Origin: Yamadazyma tenuis
Taxonomy: Eukaryota > Ascomycota > Pichiomycetes > Serinales > Debaryomycetaceae
Length of the DNA: 64,000 bases
Assembly (NCBI RefSeq): GCF_029203305.1
Contig: NC_089461.1
Location: forward strand, 1,922,001-1,986,000
Direction: 5' to 3'
The position numbers were made by a program, and so were the translations under genes. The notes below the pieces were generated by a model. The model saw only the letters and a list, made by a program, of their open reading frames with translations, had not been told where the DNA came from and did not search any database. Shown here piece by piece: positions 27,900 to 38,475 of this stretch (the first letter of the stretch is position 1; every line of letters begins with the position of its first letter).

Positions 27900-29000
27900 A
27901 TGAGCTATTTCAACGGTGGGAACCCTCCCCAGACCACCGCCCCCCAGATGGGCACGTTCTCATACCCGGTCTACAACAATCAAGCAATGGCCCCGCTTGC
28001 CAACGCCGCCAGCTCCGCCGCCAGCTCCGCCGCCAGCTCCGACAAACTGCCCGCACCTCCCCAACCACCGTCACTATCTTCCCTAAAACACAGAACCCAT
28101 TTACCCATACCCCAAGGTGTTTCCACTGCCAGTGCTTCGAGCCCCAGCACAACCAGTGCCGCCGAGACGGTGGTGGCAGCATCGGCCACTGCCAAGGCCT
28201 ACCGCCGCAGAGACAGCGAATCCGACTCGTCCATGGAACCTCGTGCCAAGCGCGAGCGTAAGAACCGCCCCGGCCAGAAGTTTGGCGCCAAAAAAAAATC
28301 CTGGGTGTGGTCCTGGTTTGTTCAGGACTCTCAGGACCCCAACATCGCTGCCTGTGACGAGTGTGGTAAGGTGATTACCCGTTTAGCCAGTGATAAAGGC
28401 TCACCAAAAAAACTCAGTGAGCATTTGAAAACCCACAAGTTCACGCTCGAGACCATCAACCGCCACCGCGCTATCCCCATCGATGGCCACGGAATCACCT
28501 ACGCACCCGACGGTACGCCCATGACGTACCAGCACTCGCACCCGCGGGCGCCAGCACTGGCGCACGGCGGCGACTTGAGAATGGACAGCACGTCTGCCAC
28601 CTCCGCCTTGACCCTGTTCACCGACCTGTTTAAGGCCAAGCCCACGCCGCCCGAGCCCCTCCAATTATCATATAATTTGAACCAAAACAACCGGCGGTTT
28701 TTGTCGCCCGACTTTGATAATGCCCCCTACTCCACCGCCAAATTCCACAAGCACTTGTTGACATTTTTGATGCAAAATAAGCTTTCCATCAACGTGATTC
28801 GGTCGCATTCGTTCCAGCAGCTCATCTACGATTTGCGGTCGGACTCGGTGGGAGAGCTCGCGGAGCTCACTAATTTGTATAGCACCTTGTTGCAGGTGAG
28901 CCGATACGACGGGGCAAGCGACGCCGCCATGCCCCAGCTCGAGGCCAACGTGGTGAATACCATGGCCCAGTCGGTGGAGCAGAAGGGGAGGTTGCAGTAG
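27900..29000 (+). CDS. BED zinc-finger protein, possibly transposase-derived
   Basis: 366 residues. The N-terminus is Ala/Ser/Pro-rich, followed by a basic patch (RAKRERKNRPGQ) and a BED-type finger near residues 135-180: aromatic SWVWSWF, then C-D-E-C and H-L-K-T-H (C-x2-C...H-x3-H). A later segment (FHKHLLTFLMQNKLSINVIRSHSFQQLIYDL) resembles the region of hAT transposases where the finger is followed by 'first use of the pocket' helices, but no catalytic core is present. It looks like a domesticated or hAT-like DNA-binding regulator rather than an active element. It is tail-to-tail with the protease gene, 36 bp apart. No terminal inverted repeats were seen. Confidence 0.7.
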   Translation: MSYFNGGNPPQTTAPQMGTFSYPVYNNQAMAPLANAASSAASSAASSDKLPAPPQPPSLSSLKHRTHLPIPQGVSTASASSPSTTSAAETVVAASATAKAYRRRDSESDSSMEPRAKRERKNRPGQKFGAKKKSWVWSWFVQDSQDPNIAACDECGKVITRLASDKGSPKKLSEHLKTHKFTLETINRHRAIPIDGHGITYAPDGTPMTYQHSHPRAPALAHGGDLRMDSTSATSALTLFTDLFKAKPTPPEPLQLSYNLNQNNRRFLSPDFDNAPYSTAKFHKHLLTFLMQNKLSINVIRSHSFQQLIYDLRSDSVGELAELTNLYSTLLQVSRYDGASDAAMPQLEANVVNTMAQSVEQKGRLQ

Positions 29001-29036
29001 TGTCTGCTGTGTATTATGTATAGTGTATATTAGATT

Positions 29037-30584
29037 TCATAATTTGGCTGCAAAACGCGTGCGGTGATTGTCCACCAAGTTCCAGGCATTTTTCACCTCC
29101 AAGTTTAATCCAAATTCCCGGTATGACTGGGTTGCCACCGCAAAGCACGCAAGCACCACCTCCACCGGCAAAATGAAACAGAGCTTGGGCAATTTTTCCG
29201 TGTGAAAATCGTTGGTATTCGGGTTGTGCACCTTTATCTGCGCGTTTGAGCAGATGAGCCCTACAAGCTTCTCGTCCTTAAAGAGCCCTCCACCGGACGA
29301 GCCGTTCCAGCATGAAGCCGACGTCACCACGAGCACCGGCGTCGTGTGCAGGTCGGTGTCTTGAAGCTTGAGATGTTGTTTGACCATGATACGGCCATAG
29401 CTCTCAATTGGCTGCAAATACTTGGGATTGAAAAATAATCCATACCCGGTGGTCTTCACCATGTCTCCAACGTCATATGCCCGGGTGTAGGTGGCCGGCA
29501 CCTTCCCAGCAGACCGGAGCTTGAACTGGTTGGTCAACGAGAGTCGGATGAAACAGAGATCCAAGTCCTTGAATGTGGTGTTTATTTCGTCTTCTTCTCC
29601 CAAGTCCATCACCATTGAAGCGTCGAGGTGCACCAATATTGTGGCTGCTTTGTTCTGAACAAAAGGCTTGATAACGTGGAAATTAGTCACCAAGTACTCG
29701 GAATTGAGCACCACACAAGATCCCCAGCTCTGTTTGTATGCGAGCGAAACCAACACCGGCAACACCGAATCTCTTGCTGGCGACGCCAGAACCATCGGCG
29801 ACGTTGACACCAACTTGTTGATCACCGGCTTTGTGATGAGATGGTTATTGGGATGGTGCCGAGCAACAATGGCCCATATCACTTTCCAGCTGAGAATGAA
29901 CATCAAATCGCCGTCTCCATTGAACTTGCGTAAATTGGTCATCACAAGCCCCAACGACTCTGCCACCCCGTCATGTTTCGTTAGCACCATCGCCCCCACC
30001 ATGTTGTCGATGTACTTGACGTCGGTCAAGTACCCGAAGTTAGAAATAAAGTTGATATTGCCCGATGCTCGGTAGTTCGAGAACAACAAGGGATTGGAGA
30101 AGCTGAACGGGAACGAAACGATGTCGATAGGCTCATACTGACGTGTGTCGGCGAAGGTAATGGTATTGCTGGCACTTCCTACCGATTCTTGCGTGGTTAG
30201 GTTCAAAATCCCAAAGTCTTTCAAAGAGCTGGAAACCTGGCCCAACGGAAGGAGACTAAACCCGTTATTCTTGAAGTACGAAAGGAATTCCTCGACTCCG
30301 TCTTCTTCCGTGATGGGCAAGTTGAAGTCGACCCGGGCATCCACCCACGTGACCTCTTTCGCCTTGTGGTCGATGAGGTCGGTTGTGGTGATGTAGGGGT
30401 CGCAGCGACTGAGGAGCCGGTGCGGAAGCACATTTACCGTCAAATTGTACTGGAGAAGCGTCTGACCCGCGTCAACTAGCGCCAAGTGGACTCCCGAGTT
30501 GGCGTGAGCGTCGGACGGGCTGGTGCGGTCCACAAAACGGATGGAAATGGCACTGGCAATCCATTTCATGGTTTCTACAGACAA
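29037..30584 (-). CDS. Peroxisomal trypsin-like processing protease (TYSND1-like) with PTS1
   Basis: 515 residues. The C-terminal half has a trypsin-fold serine protease: His303 in TNFHVIKPF, Asp342 in KDLDLCFIRL and Ser430 in NGSSGGGLF form a credible catalytic triad. The protein ends A-K-L, a PTS1 peroxisome-import signal; the final Leu is TTA, so it is unaffected by the CTG code. This combination is that of TYSND1/Deg15, which trims PTS2 leaders and processes peroxisomal enzymes. The N-terminal half (residues 1-260) is divergent, as in that family. Inferred role: maturation of peroxisomal beta-oxidation proteins. It is divergent from the next gene, with 272 bp between them. Confidence 0.78.
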   Translation of the reverse strand: MSVETMKWIASAISIRFVDRTSPSDAHANSGVHLALVDAGQTLLQYNLTVNVLPHRLLSRCDPYITTTDLIDHKAKEVTWVDARVDFNLPITEEDGVEEFLSYFKNNGFSLLPLGQVSSSLKDFGILNLTTQESVGSASNTITFADTRQYEPIDIVSFPFSFSNPLLFSNYRASGNINFISNFGYLTDVKYIDNMVGAMVLTKHDGVAESLGLVMTNLRKFNGDGDLMFILSWKVIWAIVARHHPNNHLITKPVINKLVSTSPMVLASPARDSVLPVLVSLAYKQSWGSCVVLNSEYLVTNFHVIKPFVQNKAATILVHLDASMVMDLGEEDEINTTFKDLDLCFIRLSLTNQFKLRSAGKVPATYTRAYDVGDMVKTTGYGLFFNPKYLQPIESYGRIMVKQHLKLQDTDLHTTPVLVVTSASCWNGSSGGGLFKDEKLVGLICSNAQIKVHNPNTNDFHTEKLPKLCFILPVEVVLACFAVATQSYREFGLNLEVKNAWNLVDNHRTRFAAKL

Positions 30585-30856
30585 ATGCCAAAATCATGCG
30601 CGCGCAGATGTAACGGAATTGGCCTGTCATTGGGTCAGACCCTAATAGTCTCTCAAATCCAACGAAGATTCCTGGGAATAAGCGTTCCCTTGTTTGGTGT
30701 ACATGTACCAACACCTACTTGGCTCCCAGGACCTACTACGAAGCCCTCATCGTATTATGCGCCGGTCCGTGTCCCTACCACGAATTCACATTTTTTCTCA
30801 CGCACAGAACAAACGCGAAAAATGCGCAAACAATCAAAACAATACACCTAAGCGTA

Positions 30857-31402
30857 ATGAGTGATGGTATGACCAGCTTCGAGTTGCAACAAGAGGTCGA
30901 CAAGATCTTGAGCCGGGCGCACGCGATTGCCGACCTGACAGACGAGTCGGCGGTTGACTCGGTTGTCGAGGCCAAGTTGTCCCCTGATATCAATAACTCC
31001 CAAAACGAAAACGACCCCCACCCCCAACCCAAACAGATACCCACCACCAAAAAACCAATTCGGTTCAAGGTACGGAAGGTCAGTGGCGACGATAAGGAGA
31101 GAGAGGTGACTACGGCCGATAACAAGACGAAGCACATGAAGTCTGTGCAGTTGCAGTATGATCAGTGTGTCAATCGAATAGAAAAAATCAAAAAGGAGGT
31201 GAATTTTTTGAAGACGTTATTGCCTCCGTACAACGTGGAAATCGACTACCACACGCGGACGAAGATCGAACGGGCCATCGAGAAGCTCAATATGAAGAGC
31301 GACGAGTTGGCCAAAAAGAAGTACGGGTTGGGAATTAATTTGAGCCGGCTCTGGAGAGAGTTTGATGATAGCCAGATTTGGATCCGGTCCGTCAGTAACT
31401 AG
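30857..31402 (+). CDS. Unrecognised coiled-coil protein
   Basis: 181 residues from Met at 30857. The N-terminal half is acidic and Pro/Asn-rich. The second half (from about residue 95) is a helical coiled coil with heptads (YDQCVNRIEKIKKEVNFLKTLL), followed by YGLGINLSRLWREF and a C-terminal IWIR. The aromatic-rich end looks conserved-type, but I cannot place it in a family. It may be a subunit of a small helical complex. Genes on both sides are tail- or head-paired (tail-to-tail with the C2H2 gene, 73 bp). The ORF has an upstream in-frame ATG at 30719 that overlaps the divergent promoter and is less likely. Confidence 0.6.
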   Translation: MSDGMTSFELQQEVDKILSRAHAIADLTDESAVDSVVEAKLSPDINNSQNENDPHPQPKQIPTTKKPIRFKVRKVSGDDKEREVTTADNKTKHMKSVQLQYDQCVNRIEKIKKEVNFLKTLLPPYNVEIDYHTRTKIERAIEKLNMKSDELAKKKYGLGINLSRLWREFDDSQIWIRSVSN

Positions 31403-31475
31403 TGAGGCCCCACTATAATGAGCTTAGAAATGTATATTACAATGAACGTAGCAAGATATATCAAATACTGTACAA

Positions 31476-33797
31476 TCAATTGTGTAGGTCCGACACAAGC
31501 GGCTGCACCGTTGTCACCTTGTTAATGGGAGACTTGATTGGAGGAAGCATCAACTCTCGTTCCTTTTCTCTTTCGGGGTTGGGCAATAGCACCGACTTGA
31601 AACTACCATTGCTTATGCTCGCAGCCACGCTCGAAAGCTGGGGTAGACCTCCAGCATTCATATCGGGAGATCGCGAGTCAAATGGTTTATAGCCTCCAAT
31701 TGGATGACCCATCTGGTAGTTAAGAGCTGGGTACATCTGCGTCCCCGTCAAGCCCGACCCGTTGGATAACGTCGAAGTGGTGGAGAGGTTTGTCTTTAAA
31801 GTGGTATAGTTGGAGTCATTATCCACCAAGTTGGAACTGATGAAATTGTTGAGAAAACTGTTCAAGTTGGCGTTGAAGTCGACCAAGTAGTCTTTGTGGT
31901 CAATGAAGTTAAGCCAGTCGTGGTAGACTCCGTCCAACCGTTTCAAAATATCCATGAACCAGTCAGCTCGATTTATTTGAAAGCCTTGCTCGTTACCATT
32001 CAAAAGGTACAACACACACTGGATTATGTAGTTATTTACCAACGCCTCATTCTTCTGAAGGTTCACCAAGATCTTAAACATCGTCAAGTACCACTCGATG
32101 ATCAAGAGGTTCAAGTTTCGCTTATCAAAGTCTGACAGCTGGTGCACGTTCAAAATGCCAAACTTACCGTTGAGAAAACTGGCGTTGAAGATGATGGGGA
32201 AGCCAATGATACCGAGGTTGTTGTTGATCTCATTGACCGAGGTGTTGAAGAACGGTAACAATCCGTTGGAAAACTTGAAGAGATCAGTCTTGAGGTTATT
32301 GAGAATGAACAAGTTAAAATTGAAGTTGTAGTTGTAGTTATGATTGTAGTTGAACTCCTTCAAGGCCACGCTCAAGAGATTGAACTCATACTTGTGCAGT
32401 GGCTGAAAAATGTAGTGGTTGAGCAAGTCGTTGAATTTAATGGGGCAGTTGATGATCAACTTCTTCTTGAAGATCTCAAAAATCTTGTTGTTCAGGCTCA
32501 AGTCGATGACGGACTTGTTGATCAAGATGATCGAGTTGTGCAAGCTGTTTTTCAGGTCATAGATCAACAACTTGTTGAAGTGGATCAAGTGGTTGAGTTC
32601 GTTGATGAGGGTACAGGTGATGATTTCTTTGACGAAGCTCGACTCAATCAACCGAATGGTACGTGACAAGTCGAGCATCACCTGGGATAACGTCTGGTTC
32701 TTCATCACCACCTGGTCCAAAAACACATTGTAGAATTTGGGTGGGTAGCTATTAACAAAGTAGTTGGAGAGCAACACGTAGATGGACCAGAACGAATTCA
32801 TGTGGGTTTTTAACACCACTACCCGGTCCTTCTCCTGAAGCAAGTTGGTCAAGATAATCAGAGCAATGTCGTTGAGGTAATTGAACAACAAGTCTGAGTT
32901 CAAATTCATGTTGGCAAAATGACCGGCATCTTGTTTGGGGGCATCGAGGTTATATTCAAGAAACACATAGTTCAAGAGAAACAAGTTGTTTAAAATCTCC
33001 ATCTGGTTGGAGGCATTATTGTTGTTATCCTTCATGGGAATCAGCTTCAAGGTCAAGAGGTTCCATCCTTTGTTGAAAAGCTCCATCGACAGTCCCATAT
33101 TGTTCTTAACGTTAAACCCCACCGCGAGCACCGTGTACACCAGAACCACCTTGAAATTGTTGGTGTCCAGCAAGTTTGAGTTGAGGTGGTGCAACAACTT
33201 TTTGAGCATCTCTTCAAGAACCGGGAACCTGTCGGTGTTGGCCAACTCAATGTACCCGATCAAAAAAATCTCATTGAGCTCGGTCTCGGTGTATTTGGTG
33301 ATGTCAACGTCAAACTGGGTGAGCATCTGATAAAGGCGTTTGGATATGGAAAGCAAGCTGACCAAGTCATTATTTTCATCCTTGGTGCCGCTGGTGGCGC
33401 TGGTGACGCTGGCAACACCAATACTCGCGACAGAGTTGGAACGAGGCCTGGCAGACCCGTCAAACTCGCCCGCCACCACCGTTTGAATCGTCAAATGGGA
33501 CGGATTGGGCTGAGAGTTGGAGGGACTAAGGCTCGAGTCATCGTTCGAGCTCGACGACCTCCCGTCGTCTACGGGTTTCTTGTCCACTGGTTTGGGGAAG
33601 TTGGCGGATGATAAGTTGATACTGTGCACGGTTCGACAGTGCCTTTGAAGCAAATCTCTGCGGACAAAGGCAGAAGTGCAGTGCATGCAGTGGAAGGGTT
33701 TTTCGTTGGTATGGCTTCTCTCATGGCGCTGTTTGTGTTCCAGACGAGTAAAAGCTCTGGCACAAAAGGCACAAACATACTTCTTCTGAACCGCCAT
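31476..33797 (-). CDS. C2H2 zinc-finger transcription regulator (Rsf2/Tda9/Rgm1-like)
   Basis: 773 residues from Met at 33797. Two adjacent C2H2 fingers open the protein: C9/C12/H25/H29 ([10 protein letters not shown]...RHERSH) and C37/C40/H53/H58 ([24 protein letters not shown]), joined by the classical TNEKP linker. The second finger's RRDLLQRH recognition region is like Adr1, Rsf2/Tda9 and Rgm1, which tend to bind CCCC-type (STRE-like) elements. Ser-rich and Asn-rich spacers precede a long helical, Asn/Leu-rich region (about 190-640) consistent with a fungal regulatory domain. The specific orthologue is not certain. Start chosen at the Met two residues before the finger block, as in relatives. 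Confidence 0.8.
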   Translation of the reverse strand: MAVQKKYVCAFCARAFTRLEHKQRHERSHTNEKPFHCMHCTSAFVRRDLLQRHCRTVHSINLSSANFPKPVDKKPVDDGRSSSSNDDSSLSPSNSQPNPSHLTIQTVVAGEFDGSARPRSNSVASIGVASVTSATSGTKDENNDLVSLLSISKRLYQMLTQFDVDITKYTETELNEIFLIGYIELANTDRFPVLEEMLKKLLHHLNSNLLDTNNFKVVLVYTVLAVGFNVKNNMGLSMELFNKGWNLLTLKLIPMKDNNNNASNQMEILNNLFLLNYVFLEYNLDAPKQDAGHFANMNLNSDLLFNYLNDIALIILTNLLQEKDRVVVLKTHMNSFWSIYVLLSNYFVNSYPPKFYNVFLDQVVMKNQTLSQVMLDLSRTIRLIESSFVKEIITCTLINELNHLIHFNKLLIYDLKNSLHNSIILINKSVIDLSLNNKIFEIFKKKLIINCPIKFNDLLNHYIFQPLHKYEFNLLSVALKEFNYNHNYNYNFNFNLFILNNLKTDLFKFSNGLLPFFNTSVNEINNNLGIIGFPIIFNASFLNGKFGILNVHQLSDFDKRNLNLLIIEWYLTMFKILVNLQKNEALVNNYIIQCVLYLLNGNEQGFQINRADWFMDILKRLDGVYHDWLNFIDHKDYLVDFNANLNSFLNNFISSNLVDNDSNYTTLKTNLSTTSTLSNGSGLTGTQMYPALNYQMGHPIGGYKPFDSRSPDMNAGGLPQLSSVAASISNGSFKSVLLPNPEREKERELMLPPIKSPINKVTTVQPLVSDLHN

Positions 33798-34428
33798 TTG
33801 AAAAAAAGTGGATGGGAGTGATGGCACGAACAAGAGCAGAAAATAGCAATACAAATACGGACCTATAAAGTTCCGCTGATCTCAACAATTGCAATAATCT
33901 GTCGTGAAAGGAAGAAAGAAGAAGAGTGATTAGGGGGAAATAAAAAAGGTAAATTTGACGTTATTATATAAGTTTGTAAAAACCAGGCATTTTTGCGGCC
34001 CCGCATTGATTTCCCCACCAAACCTGTGAACAAAAGGCTGGGGAACCTGTCCGCGACTGGTTGGGGCGGTGTGCGTGGGTGCAAGGTTCGCGGGACGCTG
34101 GTGGTGGATGGAGCCATCTGGCGGTGCGCGGTGAGGGACTCCGCAAGCCCCCACCTACTTTTACAGGTTTGGCGTGGTTGCAATTTCTGCCGGGACGAAG
34201 AGCTAACGAGCAAACAAGTGAGCATCTAGGACTATCAGATCCATCCATACTATTAGATCCCCCAAGAGCATCAGACCAGAACCCTTCAGTTGATCACCAC
34301 CACACCTCCCTGTCTTGTCTCACGTGCAACTCTCCTGCCCCACTAGGCCTCCTCGGCCACCCCCACTCCACCAGCTATACTTGTCAGTTGCCAAACCCTG
34401 GTTCTAACCCAAAAACCCAAACCCTCCT
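33798..34428. other. Divergent promoter region, C2H2 regulator and next gene
   Basis: About 630 bp with G/C-rich blocks near 34000-34190 and no supported gene. Several short open frames overlap here with no family features. No repeat array was seen. Confidence 0.5.
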
Positions 34429-35583
34429 ATGACGTGGTCGACGCAAAAAAATTCCCTGAAACAAAAGGTTCTATACACCCTGGGAGGGGACCCCTCATTG
34501 CGCTCTTATCCCGATTTGCCAGGTCCGGTGGGGCTCGCGGTGTTGTGCGACCATTGGCTCAACTTGCGCGCGCCTCAATCAGAGCTCTCACCTCATCGCA
34601 TTTTTCACCTAATGGCATCACACTTGTTCAGGGTGGATAGTGGTGACACCCTCTTGAACGAGAGACTGAATCCAGATTCAACCTTCGAGGCCCATGAAGA
34701 TGATACCGAGTCACTCGCCACCTTCAACTCGCTAGAGACTTTGACTAACACCCTCTTCGACTCGCCCATCCCCATCTCCAATTACCTGCTCAAAATCCTT
34801 CCTATCGTGTCGTCATTTCTCTCTAATGACGTCCAGGTGTTCCGCAGCGAGGCCGATGCCCAGAATCATGCCGACGACGCCAAGTCAGCCTTCCCGCTCT
34901 TGTCGACGTCGCTGTCGATATTGAACTATTTCAAGCTCAATTCTCCTCTCTTGGTGATCAACTCTCACACCAGTGCCACCGACAAGCATGAGTTCTGCCG
35001 CGTGTACTTCCGGTTCTTGCACAAGAACTTGACGTGCTACGTGTTGATTTTCAACTTTAATGGATGCAAAAAAGTGTGCTTGTTGCTCAACAACGAGTTG
35101 CGCCCCTACGTTGACTGCGTGTGGCATACCACCAAACTTCGGATCCTTGGGCCTTCCGGCGCCACCTCCACCTTCGGTAACGGCTTTATCAAAGCGTTTG
35201 TGGTTGACAAGCCGTACAATACCCTCACGGACCAAGTACAAGTACTGTGGACGTCGGAGCCGAGCAGTGCCAAAGATATCAAAATCGATATAGACCACCA
35301 AAATCCCCTAATTTCACTGCTTTTGGCCCACAACAAGCAGGCGGTGGGTCAGAACTTGACGGGCACACGGCCAGTACTCCGGACCCCGGTGGCGATGTTC
35401 ATGGATGGCAACAAACGACTTAAGAAAGGTGCAGCTGCCAGTCATCTTCGGATTTTCGATCCCAGCGACAAGAACCATGGCATCACCGACAATGGCATGG
35501 TGTTGGCAGCCATTCTCTTGACGCTCCGGGAGCTGGAGGTGCGGAAGAACAAGGGCACCAACAAACCCACCTTTACTCGGTAG
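34429..35583 (+). CDS. Unrecognised protein, possibly tubby-like fold
   Basis: 384 residues with yeast-like codon use. The N-terminal 150 residues are mixed Leu/Ser/acidic, followed by alternating beta-like segments (FCRVYFRFLHKNLTCYVLIFNF, RPYVDCVWHTTKLRILGPSG). A C-terminal helix (NGMVLAAILLTLRELEVRK) ends the protein. A beta-rich body packed round a hydrophobic C-terminal helix is reminiscent of tubby/LURP-type folds, but this is an impression, not a motif match. No signal peptide or membrane segment was seen. The start at 34429 directly follows a C/A-rich leader; other starts would lie inside the ORF. Function unknown. Confidence 0.6.
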   Translation: MTWSTQKNSLKQKVLYTLGGDPSLRSYPDLPGPVGLAVLCDHWLNLRAPQSELSPHRIFHLMASHLFRVDSGDTLLNERLNPDSTFEAHEDDTESLATFNSLETLTNTLFDSPIPISNYLLKILPIVSSFLSNDVQVFRSEADAQNHADDAKSAFPLLSTSLSILNYFKLNSPLLVINSHTSATDKHEFCRVYFRFLHKNLTCYVLIFNFNGCKKVCLLLNNELRPYVDCVWHTTKLRILGPSGATSTFGNGFIKAFVVDKPYNTLTDQVQVLWTSEPSSAKDIKIDIDHQNPLISLLLAHNKQAVGQNLTGTRPVLRTPVAMFMDGNKRLKKGAAASHLRIFDPSDKNHGITDNGMVLAAILLTLRELEVRKNKGTNKPTFTR

Positions 35584-35845
35584 TTTATAGATAATGTATG
35601 ATGATAATGAAGTGTGGGAGTGTGGCGCTAATATTAAAGTTGGTTCCGTGGTGTGTGCATGTGGGGGTTTGGGTCGGTGGTATGCGTATGGGTGTCTGGG
35701 TCGTAGCTCGGCTAAGTCCGTGCTCAGCTATCTGTCACGGTGACTAATTACCCCATTATCTGCCATTGTCTACCACTCGGATCCCTTGTGGCTAATCCCA
35801 TGTTTAAATCCACATCGCGCGATCGCGAAATCTCAATCCTCAAAC

Positions 35846-37651
35846 ATGGTCTCGTTTCGACAACAAATGAAAGGATTCCCCGTGTACCAGATCCTCGTGA
35901 TCTGCCTCATGCGATTCCTGGAACCACTCTCATTCACGTCCTTATTCCCCTACGTCTATTTCATGATCCGAGACTTTGGCATCGCTGCCGACGAAACTGA
36001 CATCTCCAAGTACGCCGGGTATTTGTCATCTTCATTTGCCTTTACACAATTCATCTTCACCATTCAATGGGGCCGGCTCAGCGATCGCATTGGCCGCAAG
36101 TATGTGCTTCTCATCGGGCTTTTCGGTACGTCTCTTTCGATGTTGACGTTTGGGTTTGCTCCCAATTACTGGGTAGCGCTTCTGGCCAGAACCGTCATGG
36201 GGGCTGTCAACGGTAACATCGCGGTGTTGCGGACCGCCATTGGCGAGTTGGTGACCGAGCGGAAGCACCAGGCGGTCGCGTTCTCCACGTTGCCGTTGCT
36301 CTGGAACCTTGGGTCGGTGGTGGGTCCGCTCATCGGGGGTCTGAGCTTCTTTACACGGCCCAAACCCAACGGTGAGGCTGCTGCCATGGCAGCGGTGGTG
36401 CTGGCGCTGGGATTTGCCGAGTGGCACGACCAGTTTCTCGACCGCCACCCATACGCGTTGTCCAACGTGGTGGTAGCGGTGTTTTTGTGGTTCGGAATGG
36501 TGATTGGGTTTCTCTTCTTTGAGGAAACTCATCCACAGGTCAAGAAACAGCGGGATGTGGGCTTGGACTTGGGTGATGCCGTCTTGCGCTGGTGCGGGCT
36601 CACCCCCAAAGTACGGCCCTGGAATAAACCCGAAAAATCCCTGACCATCGAAGTCGGAGTTGACTCCGAGGCTCTCGTGGGGTCCAGCGAATCGATTGGA
36701 CTCTTGGAAGACATTGACTCGGACGCCGACATGGATCCCGTCCAGGCACCGCCACAACAGCTCTACTCGGCCATCGACGACGAGCTGGAAGATGATATCT
36801 CCATTGAGTCCGTCGCCATGGTGGGCCCACTCTCCCGTCGTATGTCCAATGCCATCGTCAAACGGTACTCGTCCAAGTCGACCATCACCCCACAACTTCT
36901 GCGCACCTTCTCGCGGCTCTCAGGCATTGCTGTCGATAGCGACAACGACTATGACGACGCTCCGCTCTCTGAAGCGTTGACGCCCCGGGTGGTGCTGCTT
37001 ATTCTCGCCAGCTTCCTCCTCGCGTTCCACTCCATTGTCTATGGGGAGTTCTTGCCGGTGTTCTTGGCTAGTTCCGTGCGTGTGGATCGGTTGCAGTTCC
37101 CGTTCCGTATCACCGGTGGATTTGGCTTTGATAGCGACTTTATTGGAACCCTTTTCTCCACCACCGGCATGTGTGGAGTGGTGGTGGTGATAGTGGTGTT
37201 CCCGTGGTTGGACCGTACGTTTAAGTCTATCCATACGTATCGGGCCACTCAACTCGTGTTCCCGGTGTTGTACTGCATGTTGCCATTGTACATCTTTACC
37301 TTGCATCAATATAACCCCAAATTCGGACCTAACTTCACCAAAGTGGCCTTTTACTGCAACGCCGTGGCGTACCAGGCAATTAATGCCACTGCCTTCCCTC
37401 AGTTAGTACTCTTGGTGCATAGAGCTTCACCGCCCCGTCACAGAGCCTTTATCAATGGTGCTGCTCTCAGCATGAACTCACTTGCGCGGTTCATCGCTCC
37501 GATGACATGGGGAATTTTGATGTCGTACCTCGACCGCAAGGAGCTCGGTGGGTTTACCTGGTGGATCCTCGCCATGATGGCCGGGGTGGCCATGATCCAA
37601 TCGTTTTTTTTGAAGGAATATGATGAAGACTTGAAGGACCCAAGTGATTAG
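35846..37651 (+). CDS. MFS transporter, YCR023C/ZIFL-like
   Basis: Major facilitator superfamily membrane transporter of 601 residues (S. cerevisiae YCR023C is 611). About twelve membrane segments are interrupted by a long hydrophilic central loop (residues about 225-370). MFS motif A is present after TM2 (GRLSDRIGRKYVLLIG). The N-terminal segment F-P-V-Y-Q-I-L-V-I-C-L-M-R-F-x-E-P-L-S-F is typical of this group, in which x is often Ser or Ala; here x is a CTG (35918-35920), fitting the Ser code. The substrate is unknown; relatives include vacuolar and plant zinc-induced facilitator-like proteins. It was placed from Met at 35846; upstream in-frame codons lack homology. Confidence 0.85.
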   Translation: MVSFRQQMKGFPVYQILVICLMRFLEPLSFTSLFPYVYFMIRDFGIAADETDISKYAGYLSSSFAFTQFIFTIQWGRLSDRIGRKYVLLIGLFGTSLSMLTFGFAPNYWVALLARTVMGAVNGNIAVLRTAIGELVTERKHQAVAFSTLPLLWNLGSVVGPLIGGLSFFTRPKPNGEAAAMAAVVLALGFAEWHDQFLDRHPYALSNVVVAVFLWFGMVIGFLFFEETHPQVKKQRDVGLDLGDAVLRWCGLTPKVRPWNKPEKSLTIEVGVDSEALVGSSESIGLLEDIDSDADMDPVQAPPQQLYSAIDDELEDDISIESVAMVGPLSRRMSNAIVKRYSSKSTITPQLLRTFSRLSGIAVDSDNDYDDAPLSEALTPRVVLLILASFLLAFHSIVYGEFLPVFLASSVRVDRLQFPFRITGGFGFDSDFIGTLFSTTGMCGVVVVIVVFPWLDRTFKSIHTYRATQLVFPVLYCMLPLYIFTLHQYNPKFGPNFTKVAFYCNAVAYQAINATAFPQLVLLVHRASPPRHRAFINGAALSMNSLARFIAPMTWGILMSYLDRKELGGFTWWILAMMAGVAMIQSFFLKEYDEDLKDPSD

Positions 37652-38475
37652 AGGTGGTCGTGCGCGGGTCCGCACTGACGCATTTCTCCGCCAATGAGAA
37701 CTCCGCCAAACCCACCAGCGACTCTGACTCTGCCAATAATTCCGATACTCTTTCTAGTGGTAGAAATTCATCCCACAAAGTCTTCTACACGGCTATAGCA
37801 CTTTAGGTATATTATATATTAGATTCCCATAATACAAAAACAAAATTCCCATATTTTATAAAACAAAACACAACGTATTAGATAATTAGTAGCACTTTAA
37901 AAAATTGAATTGAAACCAAAAAAGATTCTAAACACTGCTGTAAATCATTAGTTGCAAGTCTTGGAGCTGAGACAAATTAATCATTAGAAAGGAGGTATAA
38001 CGGCCACGGGGCTTACAAGTTCACTTAAGGACACAAACAGACAGAAACTCAATTGGATAAATGTTTTTTTGGTAATAAATTGACAATCTTGCAACACACA
38101 AACAACATTCAGGGTGAGAATAATTCAATGAGTCGAACGCAGATGGTTTTTGGTAGCGGATTCCAGTTATCGCAGGGGGCCAATTTTGGGTAATTAGCTC
38201 TTCCAACAACAGAAACTTTAAAAACACTCACTTAAGGCACACCAAAACCACACCACTTCACACTCATTGCTCCATCACCAACCCACACAAACATCTTGTA
38301 CGCTAGAAGAAGCCAACTTAAAAACCAATAATAATTCAACAAAAAACACAGTCCAATTCAATTTCCACCCACTTGGGTAAACCTCTCGCAACCTTAACAA
38401 TAACTCAACTCACAGTACTCAAATAACAATGATTAGAACAACAATGTCTAAATGCTTTCCCTGACTGGAAAACAC
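37652..38475. other. Intergenic region, MFS transporter to PMP1-like gene
   Basis: About 820 bp between the ends of two convergent genes. It is AT-rich, especially 37800-37900, and could hold an origin or long 3' UTRs. No gene, tRNA or clear repeat was seen. Confidence 0.45.

Noticed and set aside
36032..36895. 287-codon minus-strand ORF inside the MFS gene
   Set aside because: Antisense to a well supported transporter with clear motif A. The product has no domain and odd composition.
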